Shown: one piece after another, positions 8,560-16,136 of the stretch
How positions within the stretch are numbered: the first letter of the stretch is position 1
Layout of the letters: every line of letters starts with the position of its first letter
Origin: Saccharibacillus sp. JS10
GTDB lineage: Bacteria; Bacillota; Bacilli; Paenibacillales; Paenibacillaceae
DNA: 64,000 nt
Direction: 5' to 3'
NCBI RefSeq assembly: GCF_024436065.1
Contig: NZ_JANFNS010000005.1
Span: 305,704 to 369,703, forward strand
Notes under the pieces: generated by a model
What the model was told of the DNA's origin: nothing
What the model saw: only the letters and a program-made list of their open reading frames with translations
The model's database searches: none
Position numbers and translations under genes: made by a program

Positions 8560-9782
8560 GCAATTCCCGATCAGATCGACAACATTCGCAACCTGACGAT
8601 AACGGAAGCAACTTGCGCTTTGTGAATGCAAAGATCGTGACGCCGGAAGGCGTGATTGAAAACGGGGTATGCGAAGTGATCGACGGAAAGATTGATTGGA
8701 TAGGTTCAGTCGATGATATATCGGACCAAAAAGAAATAGATGTTCAATCGCAACATGTGATCGACGCGCAAGGTGGCTGGTTATTGCCGGGGTTCGTGGA
8801 TATTCATGTTCACGGCGGCATGGGCGAAGATTTTATGGACGCTTCGAAGCCTGACGTATTGGCAAAAATCGCAGCTTTCCACGGCGCGAACGGTTCTACT
8901 TCGATGCTTGCGACGACGATGACGGCATCGCACGCCATGATAGACGACGTGCTGGAAGCGGTATGGCATTACCGCAAGCAAGGGGAAAAGCACGGCGCAC
9001 ATATCGAAGGCGTGCATTTGGAAGGGCCGTTTATTAGCCCGAAATGGCCGGGCGCGCAGAACCCGGAGCATATCTCGCCGCCGCGCACCGATTGGTTGAT
9101 CGACTGGGAAGCTCGCTTTCCCGGTCTGATCCGCCAGCTTACGCTGGCGCCGGAGCGCGAAGGCGCTTTGGATACGATCGCGTGGTTACGCGCGAACGGC
9201 ATTACGGCGGCGCTTGGTCATACCGACGCCAGTTACGAAGAGGTGTTGGCGGCGATCGATGCCGGCTTGACCCATGCGGTGCATACGTTTAATGCGATGA
9301 CGCCGCTGCATCATCGCAAGCCCGGCACGGCGGGAGCGGTGCTCGGACAAGGCGAGATTGTCGCGGAAGTGATCGCCGACGGGATTCATGTGCATCCCGG
9401 AGCGATCCAGCTTCTTGCGAAGGTGAAGACGGACGGGAATCTCGTCCTCGTCACCGACGCGATGTCCGCCGCGGGGCTCGGCGACGGCGATTACTTTTTG
9501 GGCGACCTCCCCGTGGTCGTCAAAGACGGCGTCGCCCTTACGCAGGGCGGCGCGCTCGCAGGCAGCCGCCTCACGATGGCGGAAGGCTTCCGCTTTCTTG
9601 TGCAAGAAGCGCGCCTCAGCGTGGAGCGCGCTTCCGACGCGGCGAGCGGCGCCCCGGCTCGGCAAGCCGGCTTGTACGAATTTACCGGCTCGATCCAGCC
9701 GGGCAAACGAGCGGACTTCGTCCTTATGGACGCCGCGCTGGAACTGCGCGGCGTCTGGGCGGAAGGCGTTAAGATCGGCTGA
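8556..9782 (+). CDS. nagA: N-acetylglucosamine-6-phosphate deacetylase
   Basis: About 408 residues of the amidohydrolase superfamily; removes acetate from GlcNAc-6-phosphate to feed NagB. Metal and substrate motifs are visible: DIHVHGGMGEDF, HLEGPFIS, LGHTDAS, HTFNAMTPLHHR and VTDAMSAAG, in the family order. The start was set at ATG 8556, which forms an ATGA overlap with the nagB stop and has AGGAG ten bases upstream; an open frame continues 25 codons further upstream inside nagB but has no ribosome site. The third part of the gene is notably GC-rich compared with its start. A strong terminator follows. Confidence 0.95.
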   Translation: MSNSRSDRQHSQPDDNGSNLRFVNAKIVTPEGVIENGVCEVIDGKIDWIGSVDDISDQKEIDVQSQHVIDAQGGWLLPGFVDIHVHGGMGEDFMDASKPDVLAKIAAFHGANGSTSMLATTMTASHAMIDDVLEAVWHYRKQGEKHGAHIEGVHLEGPFISPKWPGAQNPEHISPPRTDWLIDWEARFPGLIRQLTLAPEREGALDTIAWLRANGITAALGHTDASYEEVLAAIDAGLTHAVHTFNAMTPLHHRKPGTAGAVLGQGEIVAEVIADGIHVHPGAIQLLAKVKTDGNLVLVTDAMSAAGLGDGDYFLGDLPVVVKDGVALTQGGALAGSRLTMAEGFRFLVQEARLSVERASDAASGAPARQAGLYEFTGSIQPGKRADFVLMDAALELRGVWAEGVKIG

Positions 9783-9798
9783 GCGAATGGTATATAGG

Positions 9799-9836
9799 AA
9801 GAACCCCAGACTTTTCAACCGTCTGGGGTTCTTTTT
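9799..9836 (+). terminator. Rho-independent terminator of the nag operon
   Basis: Perfect 13-bp stem AAGAACCCCAGAC / GTCTGGGGTTCTT with a 9-base loop followed by a T run, 17 bases after the nagA stop codon. The opposite strand could also use it for the convergent VOC gene. Confidence 0.9.
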
Positions 9837-9882
9837 TCCTTGGATTCATTTCGATTTTCTTTATGTTCTAGTCACTTCTCAA

Positions 9883-10380
9883 TCAAAATTCATGCCGCGT
9901 CACCGTAAACTGAAACACCACGCCAAAAGGATCGCGCACCGCTCCGTATCCTGTACTAAACGAGTTCGCCGCCAAAGGCGCTAAAATTGCCGTTCGAGAA
10001 TCGGACGTTAATCGCTCATACAAATCCACAATGGCATCGTGATTGCGAGATTGGATACATAACGAAAATTCGTTTCCGCTACTCCATGGCTTTGTGAGAT
10101 CCAACGCTTCTTCCGCGATCATCAGTTTGTTAGCTCCGATCTGTAGCACCGAATGCGTAATCCAATCTTTCTGCTCCTCTGCATACTCAAAACTTTCATC
10201 CATCTTCGCCATATCGGCGTAGCTTACTTTCATCCATACTTTGGCTCCCAACTTCTGTTCATAAAAAGCAATCGCTTCTGCCGCTCGTCCATTCAGCGAC
10301 AGAAAAGGAATGACTTCCGTTTGCCACTCTGTCATACTTCCATTCGATTGTGCTACATCTTCGTTTTTCATCTTATTCAT
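9883..10380 (-). CDS. VOC superfamily (PhnB/glyoxalase-like) protein
   Basis: A 165-residue member of the vicinal oxygen chelate superfamily of the PhnB/3-demethylubiquinone-methyltransferase-like group. It opens the fold with PFLSLNGRAAEAIAFYEQKLGAK and ends with ...GAVRDPFGVVFQFT, as expected for this group. No specific substrate can be assigned. The ribosome site CGGAGGAGGAATAAAAG precedes ATG 10380. It is divergent from a WYL-domain regulator across a 116-bp intergenic region that holds an inverted repeat, so regulation by that neighbour is plausible. Confidence 0.8.
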   Translation of the reverse strand: MNKMKNEDVAQSNGSMTEWQTEVIPFLSLNGRAAEAIAFYEQKLGAKVWMKVSYADMAKMDESFEYAEEQKDWITHSVLQIGANKLMIAEEALDLTKPWSSGNEFSLCIQSRNHDAIVDLYERLTSDSRTAILAPLAANSFSTGYGAVRDPFGVVFQFTVTRHEF

Positions 10381-10408
10381 CTTTTATTCCTCCTCCGATT
10401 TCGGTTAC

Positions 10409-10438
10409 ACTGACAGCATAATGATTAAAGGTGTCAGT
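10409..10438. promoter_or_regulatory. Inverted repeat between VOC gene and WYL regulator
   Basis: Perfect 7-bp arms ACTGACA (10409-10415) and TGTCAGT (10432-10438) separated by 16 bp, centred in the divergent intergenic region. A candidate operator for the adjacent regulator; inference only. Confidence 0.4.
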
Positions 10439-10496
10439 TTATGAACCCGATAAGGAGTTTACTTGAAATAAATCTTCAAAGATCGGAGTACCTGTT

Positions 10497-11477
10497 ATGA
10501 AAAAAGCCGAACGCCTGAACGCGATGCAACGTTACGCTTACCGCAAACGCCGTTTTACGCTCCGTGAGTTAATGGATGAATTTCAGATTTCGCGCAGTAC
10601 CGCTTTGCGCCATATTCAATCGCTCGAAGAACTCGGTCTACCGCTGTTTGCCGAACAGGGTCGGTACGGTGGATACCGCGTGCTTGAGACGGCTTCGCTG
10701 CCGCCGGTATCGTTCACGACGAATGAAGTGCTGTCGCTATATTTGGCGATCCAGACTCTACGCGGTTTATCGGGCGATCTTTTCCGTGGTTTGTTTGCTT
10801 CCATTGATACAAAGTTTCTGGATGTCGTCTCCGAAACGCAGCGGCAGCAGATCGAACGTATTCAAAACAGGATATCTTTATATCCCAACGAAACCGCCGA
10901 TCCCGGCGAACATTTGGAGTCTTTGCTACAAGCAGCGGTCGAAAGTCGCGTACTGCAGATTCGGTATGTATCGGGAAAAGGAACCCGCAACGCTATCGAT
11001 TCTGCATCCCTTCCGCTTCGCCTTATTCAACCTTTTGCCGTCTATGCTTCTCAAGGATTCTGGTATTGCCGCGCTTATGATTTGGATAAACGAGAGTACC
11101 GCGTATTTCGCTGCGACCGGATTATCTACACCGAAGCTTCTAGCGAGCCGCCTATCGAAGACTTGCTAATGTACGATTTGCATACCGCGCAAAATCTACG
11201 CCAGCCTTCGCCGGAAGCGACTTTTTTCACTTGTTACGTCGCTCCCGACTGTGCCGAGCAATTACGCCTTCAGTTATATCCATCGATGATGCTCGCAAAA
11301 GAATCCGATTCTCATCATAACGGATGGTTCCAGTTAAGCGGCAGCTACGAACCTCAAGAAATCGAATTTATCTGTTCGTTCTTATCCCGCTTCGGATCGT
11401 GGATCAAGATTACAGAGCCATTAGCGTTGAAAGAACAACTTCGTGCGTATTATATGCGTTTAATTGCCGAACTTTAG
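10497..11477 (+). CDS. YafY-type transcriptional regulator (HTH + WYL)
   Basis: A 326-residue regulator with an N-terminal helix-turn-helix of the HTH_11/DeoR kind (residues 5-55, FTLRELMDEFQISRSTALRHIQSLE) and a central-to-C-terminal WYL region (about 145-225, where the family W-Y-L is replaced by FWYCRAYDLDKREYRVFRCDRI). WYL domains bind small ligands or nucleic acid. It is divergent from the VOC gene, the usual arrangement for this family with a regulated enzyme. The gene starts at ATG 10497 after a GGAGTACCT site and ends at a bidirectional terminator shared with the coat-protein genes. Confidence 0.85.
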   Translation: MKKAERLNAMQRYAYRKRRFTLRELMDEFQISRSTALRHIQSLEELGLPLFAEQGRYGGYRVLETASLPPVSFTTNEVLSLYLAIQTLRGLSGDLFRGLFASIDTKFLDVVSETQRQQIERIQNRISLYPNETADPGEHLESLLQAAVESRVLQIRYVSGKGTRNAIDSASLPLRLIQPFAVYASQGFWYCRAYDLDKREYRVFRCDRIIYTEASSEPPIEDLLMYDLHTAQNLRQPSPEATFFTCYVAPDCAEQLRLQLYPSMMLAKESDSHHNGWFQLSGSYEPQEIEFICSFLSRFGSWIKITEPLALKEQLRAYYMRLIAEL

Positions 11478-11497
11478 AACTTATATTAAGCACAAAA

Positions 11498-11537
11498 AAA
11501 CGCTCAATCCCTATCTATTGATAGGAATCAAGCGTTT
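11498..11537. terminator. Bidirectional terminator
   Basis: Imperfect stem of AAACGCTcAATcCCTAT with ATAGGaATcaAGCGTTT, flanked by an A run on the left and T run on the right, between the convergent WYL regulator and coat gene. Confidence 0.75.
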
Positions 11538-11560
11538 AATCATTTTATTGAATCCAACGA

Positions 11561-11878
11561 CTATTTCGTCTCCGTCAAACTCCGGGCGATCTCCGACTTT
11601 TTCATATCGTGTTCGATCTGTTCGTCGAGATCGTAAGGATGGTACATTTCGTTTTCGATCATATAGTCGGCGATTTTTTGATGCGTTTTAATCGCGGTGT
11701 CCAGTTGGGATTTGAGGACTTTGCGCACTTTCGGCGAAGCCGCTTCAGTCAGCGCTACCGCATACGAACGTACCGCAGTTTTCGCCGACAATAACATATC
11801 CGTCGCAATCGCCATATCGTCCATCGGCGTAACGGCTTTGACTAACGTTTCTTTGGTCATCGATTTAGGTGTAGTCAT
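11561..11878 (-). CDS. Spore coat protein, CotF family
   Basis: A 105-residue helical protein of the CotF/spore-coat type: a ferritin-like two-helix segment (MAIATDMLLSAKTAVRSYAVAL) with the C-terminal YMIENEMYHPYDLDEQIEHD that is characteristic of CotF relatives. It should be made in the mother cell during sporulation and enter the coat. ATG 11878 follows AAGGAGGGATTACAG. It lies 13 bp downstream of a second small coat-like gene on the same strand, forming a two-gene operon. Confidence 0.8.
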   Translation of the reverse strand: MTTPKSMTKETLVKAVTPMDDMAIATDMLLSAKTAVRSYAVALTEAASPKVRKVLKSQLDTAIKTHQKIADYMIENEMYHPYDLDEQIEHDMKKSEIARSLTETK

Positions 11879-11891
11879 CTGTAATCCCTCC

Positions 11892-12086
11892 TTAGCTGAT
11901 TAAAAGTGCTTTCAGTTCGTCGACCGCTTGCGCTGAATTTTCGATATCTTCTTCGATCAAGGCTTTCAATTTCTCGTCTTGCACCAATCCGGACATTGCG
12001 ACCGCTTTTGTCACGCAAGACGTTTTGAGGATTAACAATTCGTGGACTTCGAGTTTCTCGTGTAGCGCTAGCTCTTTTGTTGCCAT
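11892..12086 (-). CDS. Small spore coat-associated protein
   Basis: A 64-residue acidic helical protein (MATKELALHEKLEVHELLILKTSC, then an AQAVDELKALL tail). It resembles the short proteins often encoded immediately before CotF-type coat proteins in Bacillales and probably pairs with the larger product downstream. TGGAGGTGCGTCGAG precedes ATG 12086. The role in the spore is inferred from context and similarity, not from a catalytic motif. Confidence 0.7.
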   Translation of the reverse strand: MATKELALHEKLEVHELLILKTSCVTKAVAMSGLVQDEKLKALIEEDIENSAQAVDELKALLIS

Positions 12087-12312
12087 CTCGACGCACCTCC
12101 AAATGTTTTGAGCAGATTATTCAACCTGCATTTTGTTCTTCCTTTTTGTACCCGTCCCTCCAGCAAAATAAACCATCATTTAATTAAATTTTTCCAGTTG
12201 TCGATTTTGGTTTGAACGATCCTCTTTTCGTCTACATATATTCGTTAAGCCCAATTATTTTTGATCTATTTAAGACGTTCTTTCCATTCCCTATCCCACA
12301 AATATTGGAGCA

Positions 12313-12358
12313 CAAAAAAAGCCCTCCCACCTTCCTCCGAAGGTAAAAGAACTTTTTT
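12313..12358 (-). terminator. Leftward terminator with long wobble-paired stem
   Basis: Read on the minus strand, a 20-bp stem (AAAAAAGUUCUUUUACCUUC against GAAGGUGGGAGGGCUUUUUU) closes on a GGAG loop. Pairing is complete only with several G-U pairs, which shows that the minus-strand RNA is the functional product. It ends the ABC transporter transcript or a small RNA read from the hairpin upstream. Confidence 0.8.
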
Positions 12359-12382
12359 GTCGCCTCCCGAAAACATGAGGAC

Positions 12383-12503
12383 GGAAGGGATCGATTCGCG
12401 TAGAAACGAAGTACTCGCCTTTGAAAATGGAAAACCTCCTATCACTTACTCCAATCAAAGTTTCCCATTTTCAACAAGCGATCGAAACGAATCGACCCCT
12501 TCC
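12383..12503 (-). repeat. Structured intergenic repeat, copy A
   Basis: On the minus strand, outer arms GGAAGGGGTCGATTCG (12488-12503) and CGAATCGATCCCTTCC (12383-12398) pair over 16 bases with one G-U. Inside, GTTGAAAATGG-type sequence pairs with CCATTTTCAAAGG. The 20-mer ATTCGTTTCGATCGCTTGTT (12473-12492, minus strand) is found again exactly at 47413-47432 in copy C, so this is a dispersed repeat. It lies just after the last ABC transporter gene. Confidence 0.65.
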
Positions 12504-12547
12504 CTAGACGCACATACCTACCTCAATGCTCATTAGAAACAAACCAG

Positions 12548-13372
12548 TTATTTAACCGACCCCACCATACCCGCAACAAAGTGTTTCTGCATCAAGAAGA
12601 ACACCAAAGCCGTAGGAATTGTCGAGATCACGATTGCCATCATGATCATGCCGTAATCCGGTGCGTATCCCGAACCGAGATTCGAAATGAGCAATGGGAT
12701 CGTTTGATTTTCAGGCGATTGCAAGATAACGAGTGGCCACATGTAGTTGTTCCAGCTCGCCATGAATGTGATGATTGCAGCTGCCGCATACGTTGTTTTC
12801 ATCGTAGGCAAGTAGATACGGAAGAACAATCCGAGTTCCGTCAATCCGTCCATACGTCCAGCTTCCAACAGTTCACGCGGGAACATTTTGGTACTTTGCC
12901 GGAAAAAGAAGATCAAGAACGCGGTGGTAAATGTCGGAATCACAACCGCCGCCGGTGTATCGATCCCGAATGTCGGGAAGAAGTTGGTGATCTTACCGAA
13001 CATGCGATACAAAGGAACCATCAGTGCCGCGAACGGAATCATCATCGACAGCAGCAAGATCGAGAATACAACGTCTTTTGCTTTACTGCGATAGATTTCG
13101 AACCCGTAACCTGCGAGCGAAGCGATCAGCATTGCCAAGATCGTGGTCGAGATCGCGATTTTAGCCGAGTTGCCCATCGCGCTCCAAATATCGACGCTGG
13201 ACGTTAACTTTTGCAAGTTGTCTAGAAAGTGCGTACCTGGAAGCAGACGGCCTTTTGTAACATCAACCGATAAGTTCGTCGAGCTTACGATCATCCAGAA
13301 GAACGGGAAGATCGAGACAAATGCGGCCAGAGACAAGAACAGATACATAGAGGCTCTTTTTGCTTTAAGCAT
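12548..13372 (-). CDS. Carbohydrate ABC transporter permease (MalG type)
   Basis: About 274 residues with six predicted membrane helices, the second permease of a CUT1-family sugar importer. The EAA loop that contacts the ATPase is near residues 165-190 (ELLEAGRMDGLTELGLFFRIYLP). It pairs with the permease just upstream and the lipoprotein further upstream. No ATPase is encoded here, so a shared MsmX-like ATPase elsewhere probably drives transport, as is common in these bacteria. ATG 13372 follows AGGTGATCGAA; a GTG three codons earlier is possible. The gene overlaps the end of the upstream permease by 8 bp. Confidence 0.9.
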   Translation of the reverse strand: MLKAKRASMYLFLSLAAFVSIFPFFWMIVSSTNLSVDVTKGRLLPGTHFLDNLQKLTSSVDIWSAMGNSAKIAISTTILAMLIASLAGYGFEIYRSKAKDVVFSILLLSMMIPFAALMVPLYRMFGKITNFFPTFGIDTPAAVVIPTFTTAFLIFFFRQSTKMFPRELLEAGRMDGLTELGLFFRIYLPTMKTTYAAAAIITFMASWNNYMWPLVILQSPENQTIPLLISNLGSGYAPDYGMIMMAIVISTIPTALVFFLMQKHFVAGMVGSVK

Positions 13373-14297
13373 TTCGATCACCTGCCACTTTGAATTGGAT
13401 GAACGCCAAGATGACGATCATGATTACGATCGAATACGATACCGTTGCCGCATAACCGAAGTCTGCGGAGTATTCGAACGACAAGTTGTAGATATATTGC
13501 GAAATGGTGGTCGTTGCGTTACCCGGACCGCCTTTTGTGATGTTCATAACTTCATCGAACAATTGAAGCGTACCGATCGTCGATGTAATCGAAGTGAACA
13601 AAATGATCGGTTTGAGCAGCGGAATCGTGATGCTGAAAAATTGACGAACTGCCGAAGCGCCATCGATACGTGCTGCTTCGTAGATCGATTGGTCGATATT
13701 TTGCAGACCCGACAGGTAGAAGATCATGTTGTAGCCTGTCCAGCGCCATGTGATCGCGATGATGATCGTCACTTTTGCCCAGAACGGATCGGAGATCCAT
13801 TGAATCGGCGCGCTGATAATATGAATATTCATCAGCATTTCATTGACCAGACCGTTCGGTGCGAACAGGTATTTGAATACGATCGAATACGCAACGAGCG
13901 AAGTGATCGCTGGCAAGAAGATCGCGGTACGGAAAAATCCTTTGAATTTCAAGTTACGATCGTTTAGGAGTACCGAGAAGAACATCGCCAAGATGATCAT
14001 GATCGGAACTTGGAACAGCAAATAGATAAATGTGTTGGTTACAGCAGTCAAGAACATTTTATCCGTAAACAGCCTTTGGTAGTTACCAATGCCGTTAAAT
14101 TTCATATTGATGCCTGTTCCTGTCTGGAACGACAAGATCAGAGCTTGGATCATCGGATAGAAGTAGAAAGCGGCAATCATAATTACAGCTAAAGCGATAA
14201 AGAGCCAGCCAACAATACCGGTTTTAAAACGGTTGCTGCGGCTAGAGCGAAATACATTACTGCTGCCCGGACCGGCTGCGGAATTTGTAGTTTTCAT
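13365..14297 (-). CDS. Sugar ABC transporter permease (MalF type)
   Basis: About 310 residues, six membrane helices, first permease of the CUT1-family importer. The EAA motif is present at about residues 205-225 (SIYEAARIDGASAVRQFFSITIP). An N-terminal cytoplasmic stretch rich in Ser/Arg precedes the first helix (IVGWLFIALAVIMIAAFYFYP). Start set at ATG 14297, where AAGGAGG lies eight bases upstream; an open frame extends 33 codons further but lacks a ribosome site. It overlaps the next permease and sits downstream of the binding-protein gene across a long hairpin. Confidence 0.9.
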   Translation of the reverse strand: MKTTNSAAGPGSSNVFRSSRSNRFKTGIVGWLFIALAVIMIAAFYFYPMIQALILSFQTGTGINMKFNGIGNYQRLFTDKMFLTAVTNTFIYLLFQVPIMIILAMFFSVLLNDRNLKFKGFFRTAIFLPAITSLVAYSIVFKYLFAPNGLVNEMLMNIHIISAPIQWISDPFWAKVTIIIAITWRWTGYNMIFYLSGLQNIDQSIYEAARIDGASAVRQFFSITIPLLKPIILFTSITSTIGTLQLFDEVMNITKGGPGNATTTISQYIYNLSFEYSADFGYAATVSYSIVIMIVILAFIQFKVAGDRNA

Positions 14298-14452
14298 CCG
14301 ACATTCCTCCTTAAGGATAGACATTAAATGCTGCGAACTCGTGTTACAAAGACATAATAAATCATGGCGGAAAAGCCCCGCGCCCGTGTTGTACATCCAA
14401 GCTAGGCTTGAATATGCAACGCGCAGGCGGGAATTCGCCGCTTGCTTTAGAG

Positions 14453-14523
14453 CCTAAGCGAAGAAGGAGGAACGCGGCGCACCGGCGAGCGGCGCGTTCG
14501 CGTTCCTTCTTTTTTTGCGCTTA
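14453..14523. promoter_or_regulatory. Long GC-rich hairpin between binding-protein and permease genes
   Basis: Nested arms CTAAGCG...CGCTTAG and AGGAACGCG...CGCGTTCCT form a very stable structure between the binding-protein stop and the permease genes. In the transcribed (minus) direction there is no long U run. It most likely acts as an mRNA-stabilising barrier or partial attenuator that keeps binding-protein levels above permease levels. Confidence 0.55.
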
Positions 14524-14530
14524 GTCTATC

Positions 14531-15844
14531 TTATTTCAATTGAGCTTCTGCTTGTGCTTGAGTATCGTTCATAACTGCGTCTACGTCTTTGCTACCGTTC
14601 AGGTAGTTTTGAACTTCTGCGGACAGGATATCTTCGATTGCGTAAGTGTGCAGACCGAAGTTAACTTTAGGAACTTCTGTTGTCCATTTTGCGAAGTCGG
14701 AGTAGATTTTTTGACCGCCGAAGAATTCGTCTGGTTGCTCGTAAGCTTCGCCGCCAGCAGCTGCTTTAAGCGTACCCAGTACACCGATTTTGCTCAGCAA
14801 TTCTTGGTACAGTTCTGCGTCAGAACCGAATGTGTCAGCCATAAAGTCTGCAGCTGTGTCTTGACCGTCTACGTTCATTACGTACCACGAGCTACCGCCC
14901 GAGTTCGATGCGTTTACGGAGTTCGGTGTATCTTTCAGACGAGGAATCGGAACAACAGCCCATTTACCGGATTGCGAAGCTTCAGCTTTCACGGAAGGCG
15001 TGATCCAGTTTCCTGTTGGCACGGAAGCAACGTCGCCGCTGTTGAATGCAGCTACGAATTGGCTCCAGTCGGAGTTCAATTTAACAATATCAGCGTCGAA
15101 CATCGATTTGTACAGTTCAAGAGCTTCTTTGAATGCTGCGTTTCCAGCGATGTTAGGCGTTACACCGTCTTCTTTCAAGTACCACGAACCTGCCGATTGC
15201 AGCATGACGCGCAGTGTACCCAGATCGTTAGGATCTTGAGTCAGCATGTCTTTACCTGTTGCTGCTTTGATCTTTTTACCGATTTCGATAAATTGATCCC
15301 AATCGATATTCGTTACGTCTTTCAACGTGTAACCCGCTTGCTCCAAGTAGTCCGTACGGATGTAGAATCCAGTTACGCCGGAGTCGAATGGAATACCGTA
15401 TTGTTTGCCGTCGAAGCTTGTTGGACCTGCTTTGTAATCTGCGAAGTCTTCAGCTTTGATCTTGTCGGACATATCGCGGAAAGCATCTGGATACGCTTGC
15501 AAGAAGTTTTGAGCACGGTAATCTTCGATCAAGACAACGTTAGGAAGACCTTTTGTTGTACCGGAGTTCAGACCTGTGTTCAACTTTTGCACGATATCCG
15601 CTTGTGCGTTTTCAACGATGTTGATTGTCACGTCTGGATGATCTTTCGCATATTTTTCTTTAGCCAAGTTCAGTGCTGCGATGTTGAAGTTCGGGTCCCA
15701 TGCCCAAATTGTAATTTCTTTCTTCGCTGCATCGCCGCTGCCGCCGCTTGCTGCTGTTTCCGTATTACCGCCGCCACCCGAACAAGCCGAAAGCATCAAT
15801 GCGGATGCTGCCAAAGGCAACAAAATCTTTTTCCAATTCTTCAT
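14531..15844 (-). CDS. Extracellular sugar-binding lipoprotein of ABC transporter
   Basis: A 437-residue substrate-binding protein of solute-binding family 1. The N-terminus is a lipoprotein signal (ILLPLAASALMLSACSGGGG) with lipidation expected at the Cys of LSAC, followed by a Gly/Ser-rich tether. The mature part begins KKEITIWAWDPNF and includes AAFNSGDVASVPTGNWITP, typical of binding proteins for oligosaccharides. The specific sugar is unknown. Expression is probably controlled by the adjacent YesN/YesM system, and a CRE-like sequence lies about 75 bp upstream of the start. It is the third gene in the leftward operon. Confidence 0.92.
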   Translation of the reverse strand: MKNWKKILLPLAASALMLSACSGGGGNTETAASGGSGDAAKKEITIWAWDPNFNIAALNLAKEKYAKDHPDVTINIVENAQADIVQKLNTGLNSGTTKGLPNVVLIEDYRAQNFLQAYPDAFRDMSDKIKAEDFADYKAGPTSFDGKQYGIPFDSGVTGFYIRTDYLEQAGYTLKDVTNIDWDQFIEIGKKIKAATGKDMLTQDPNDLGTLRVMLQSAGSWYLKEDGVTPNIAGNAAFKEALELYKSMFDADIVKLNSDWSQFVAAFNSGDVASVPTGNWITPSVKAEASQSGKWAVVPIPRLKDTPNSVNASNSGGSSWYVMNVDGQDTAADFMADTFGSDAELYQELLSKIGVLGTLKAAAGGEAYEQPDEFFGGQKIYSDFAKWTTEVPKVNFGLHTYAIEDILSAEVQNYLNGSKDVDAVMNDTQAQAEAQLK

Positions 15845-15917
15845 CTTTTTCTCATCTCCCCGTAGGTGATAGTAATATGACCCCTAGTCATTGTGGTATT
15901 ACTGTGAAAATTAATGT

Positions 15918-15931
15918 TGTAAGCGGTTGCT
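15918..15931. promoter_or_regulatory. CRE-like site upstream of the sugar-binding protein gene
   Basis: TGTAAGCGGTTGCT matches the CcpA consensus TGWAANCGNTNWCA at 12 of 14 positions, about 75 bp before the binding-protein start. Catabolite repression is a reasonable inference for a sugar importer. Confidence 0.45.
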
Positions 15932-16098
15932 TTACGAGAATTATCTTAGCACTATCTAACATCGCGAAGTTAGGAATATCTTTACACGGAATAGGGAAAT
16001 CGTTATATCTAATAAAAATGATAGCGTTATCATTAGTAATATATTTAGAAAAGAGTAAATTTTAAAGTTCGATTGTTTTTTTAAAATAAGAAAAAGAA

Positions 16099-16136
16099 AA
16101 TCATGGAAGCGTTTGATTTAAACGTCTTCCATGATT
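16099..16136 (-). terminator. Terminator overlapping the end of the histidine kinase gene
   Basis: On the minus strand AATCATGGAAGaCGTTT pairs with AAACGcTTCCATGATT, followed by TTCTTTTTCTTATTTT. The kinase stop codon lies within the stem. It separates the two-component genes from the transporter genes. Confidence 0.75.

Larger units (their letters stand above)
12087..12547. other. 460-bp gap: coat operon promoter side and a structured RNA element
   Basis: No coding region. It holds, from the right, a 121-nt long hairpin (12383-12503), then a strong leftward terminator (12313-12358), then about 220 bp of AT-rich sequence before the coat genes in which their promoter must lie. I could not single out sigma-E/K promoter elements with confidence. 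Confidence 0.6.

Noticed and set aside
12383..12503. Known riboswitch or 6S RNA
   Set aside because: It follows the last gene of an operon rather than preceding one, and I cannot match the sequence to any riboswitch or 6S consensus; its core recurs elsewhere in the window.
14540..15865. 441-codon plus-strand open frame opposite the sugar-binding lipoprotein
   Set aside because: Cys/Phe-rich translation with no recognisable fold; the minus strand encodes a clear lipoprotein with signal and ribosome site.
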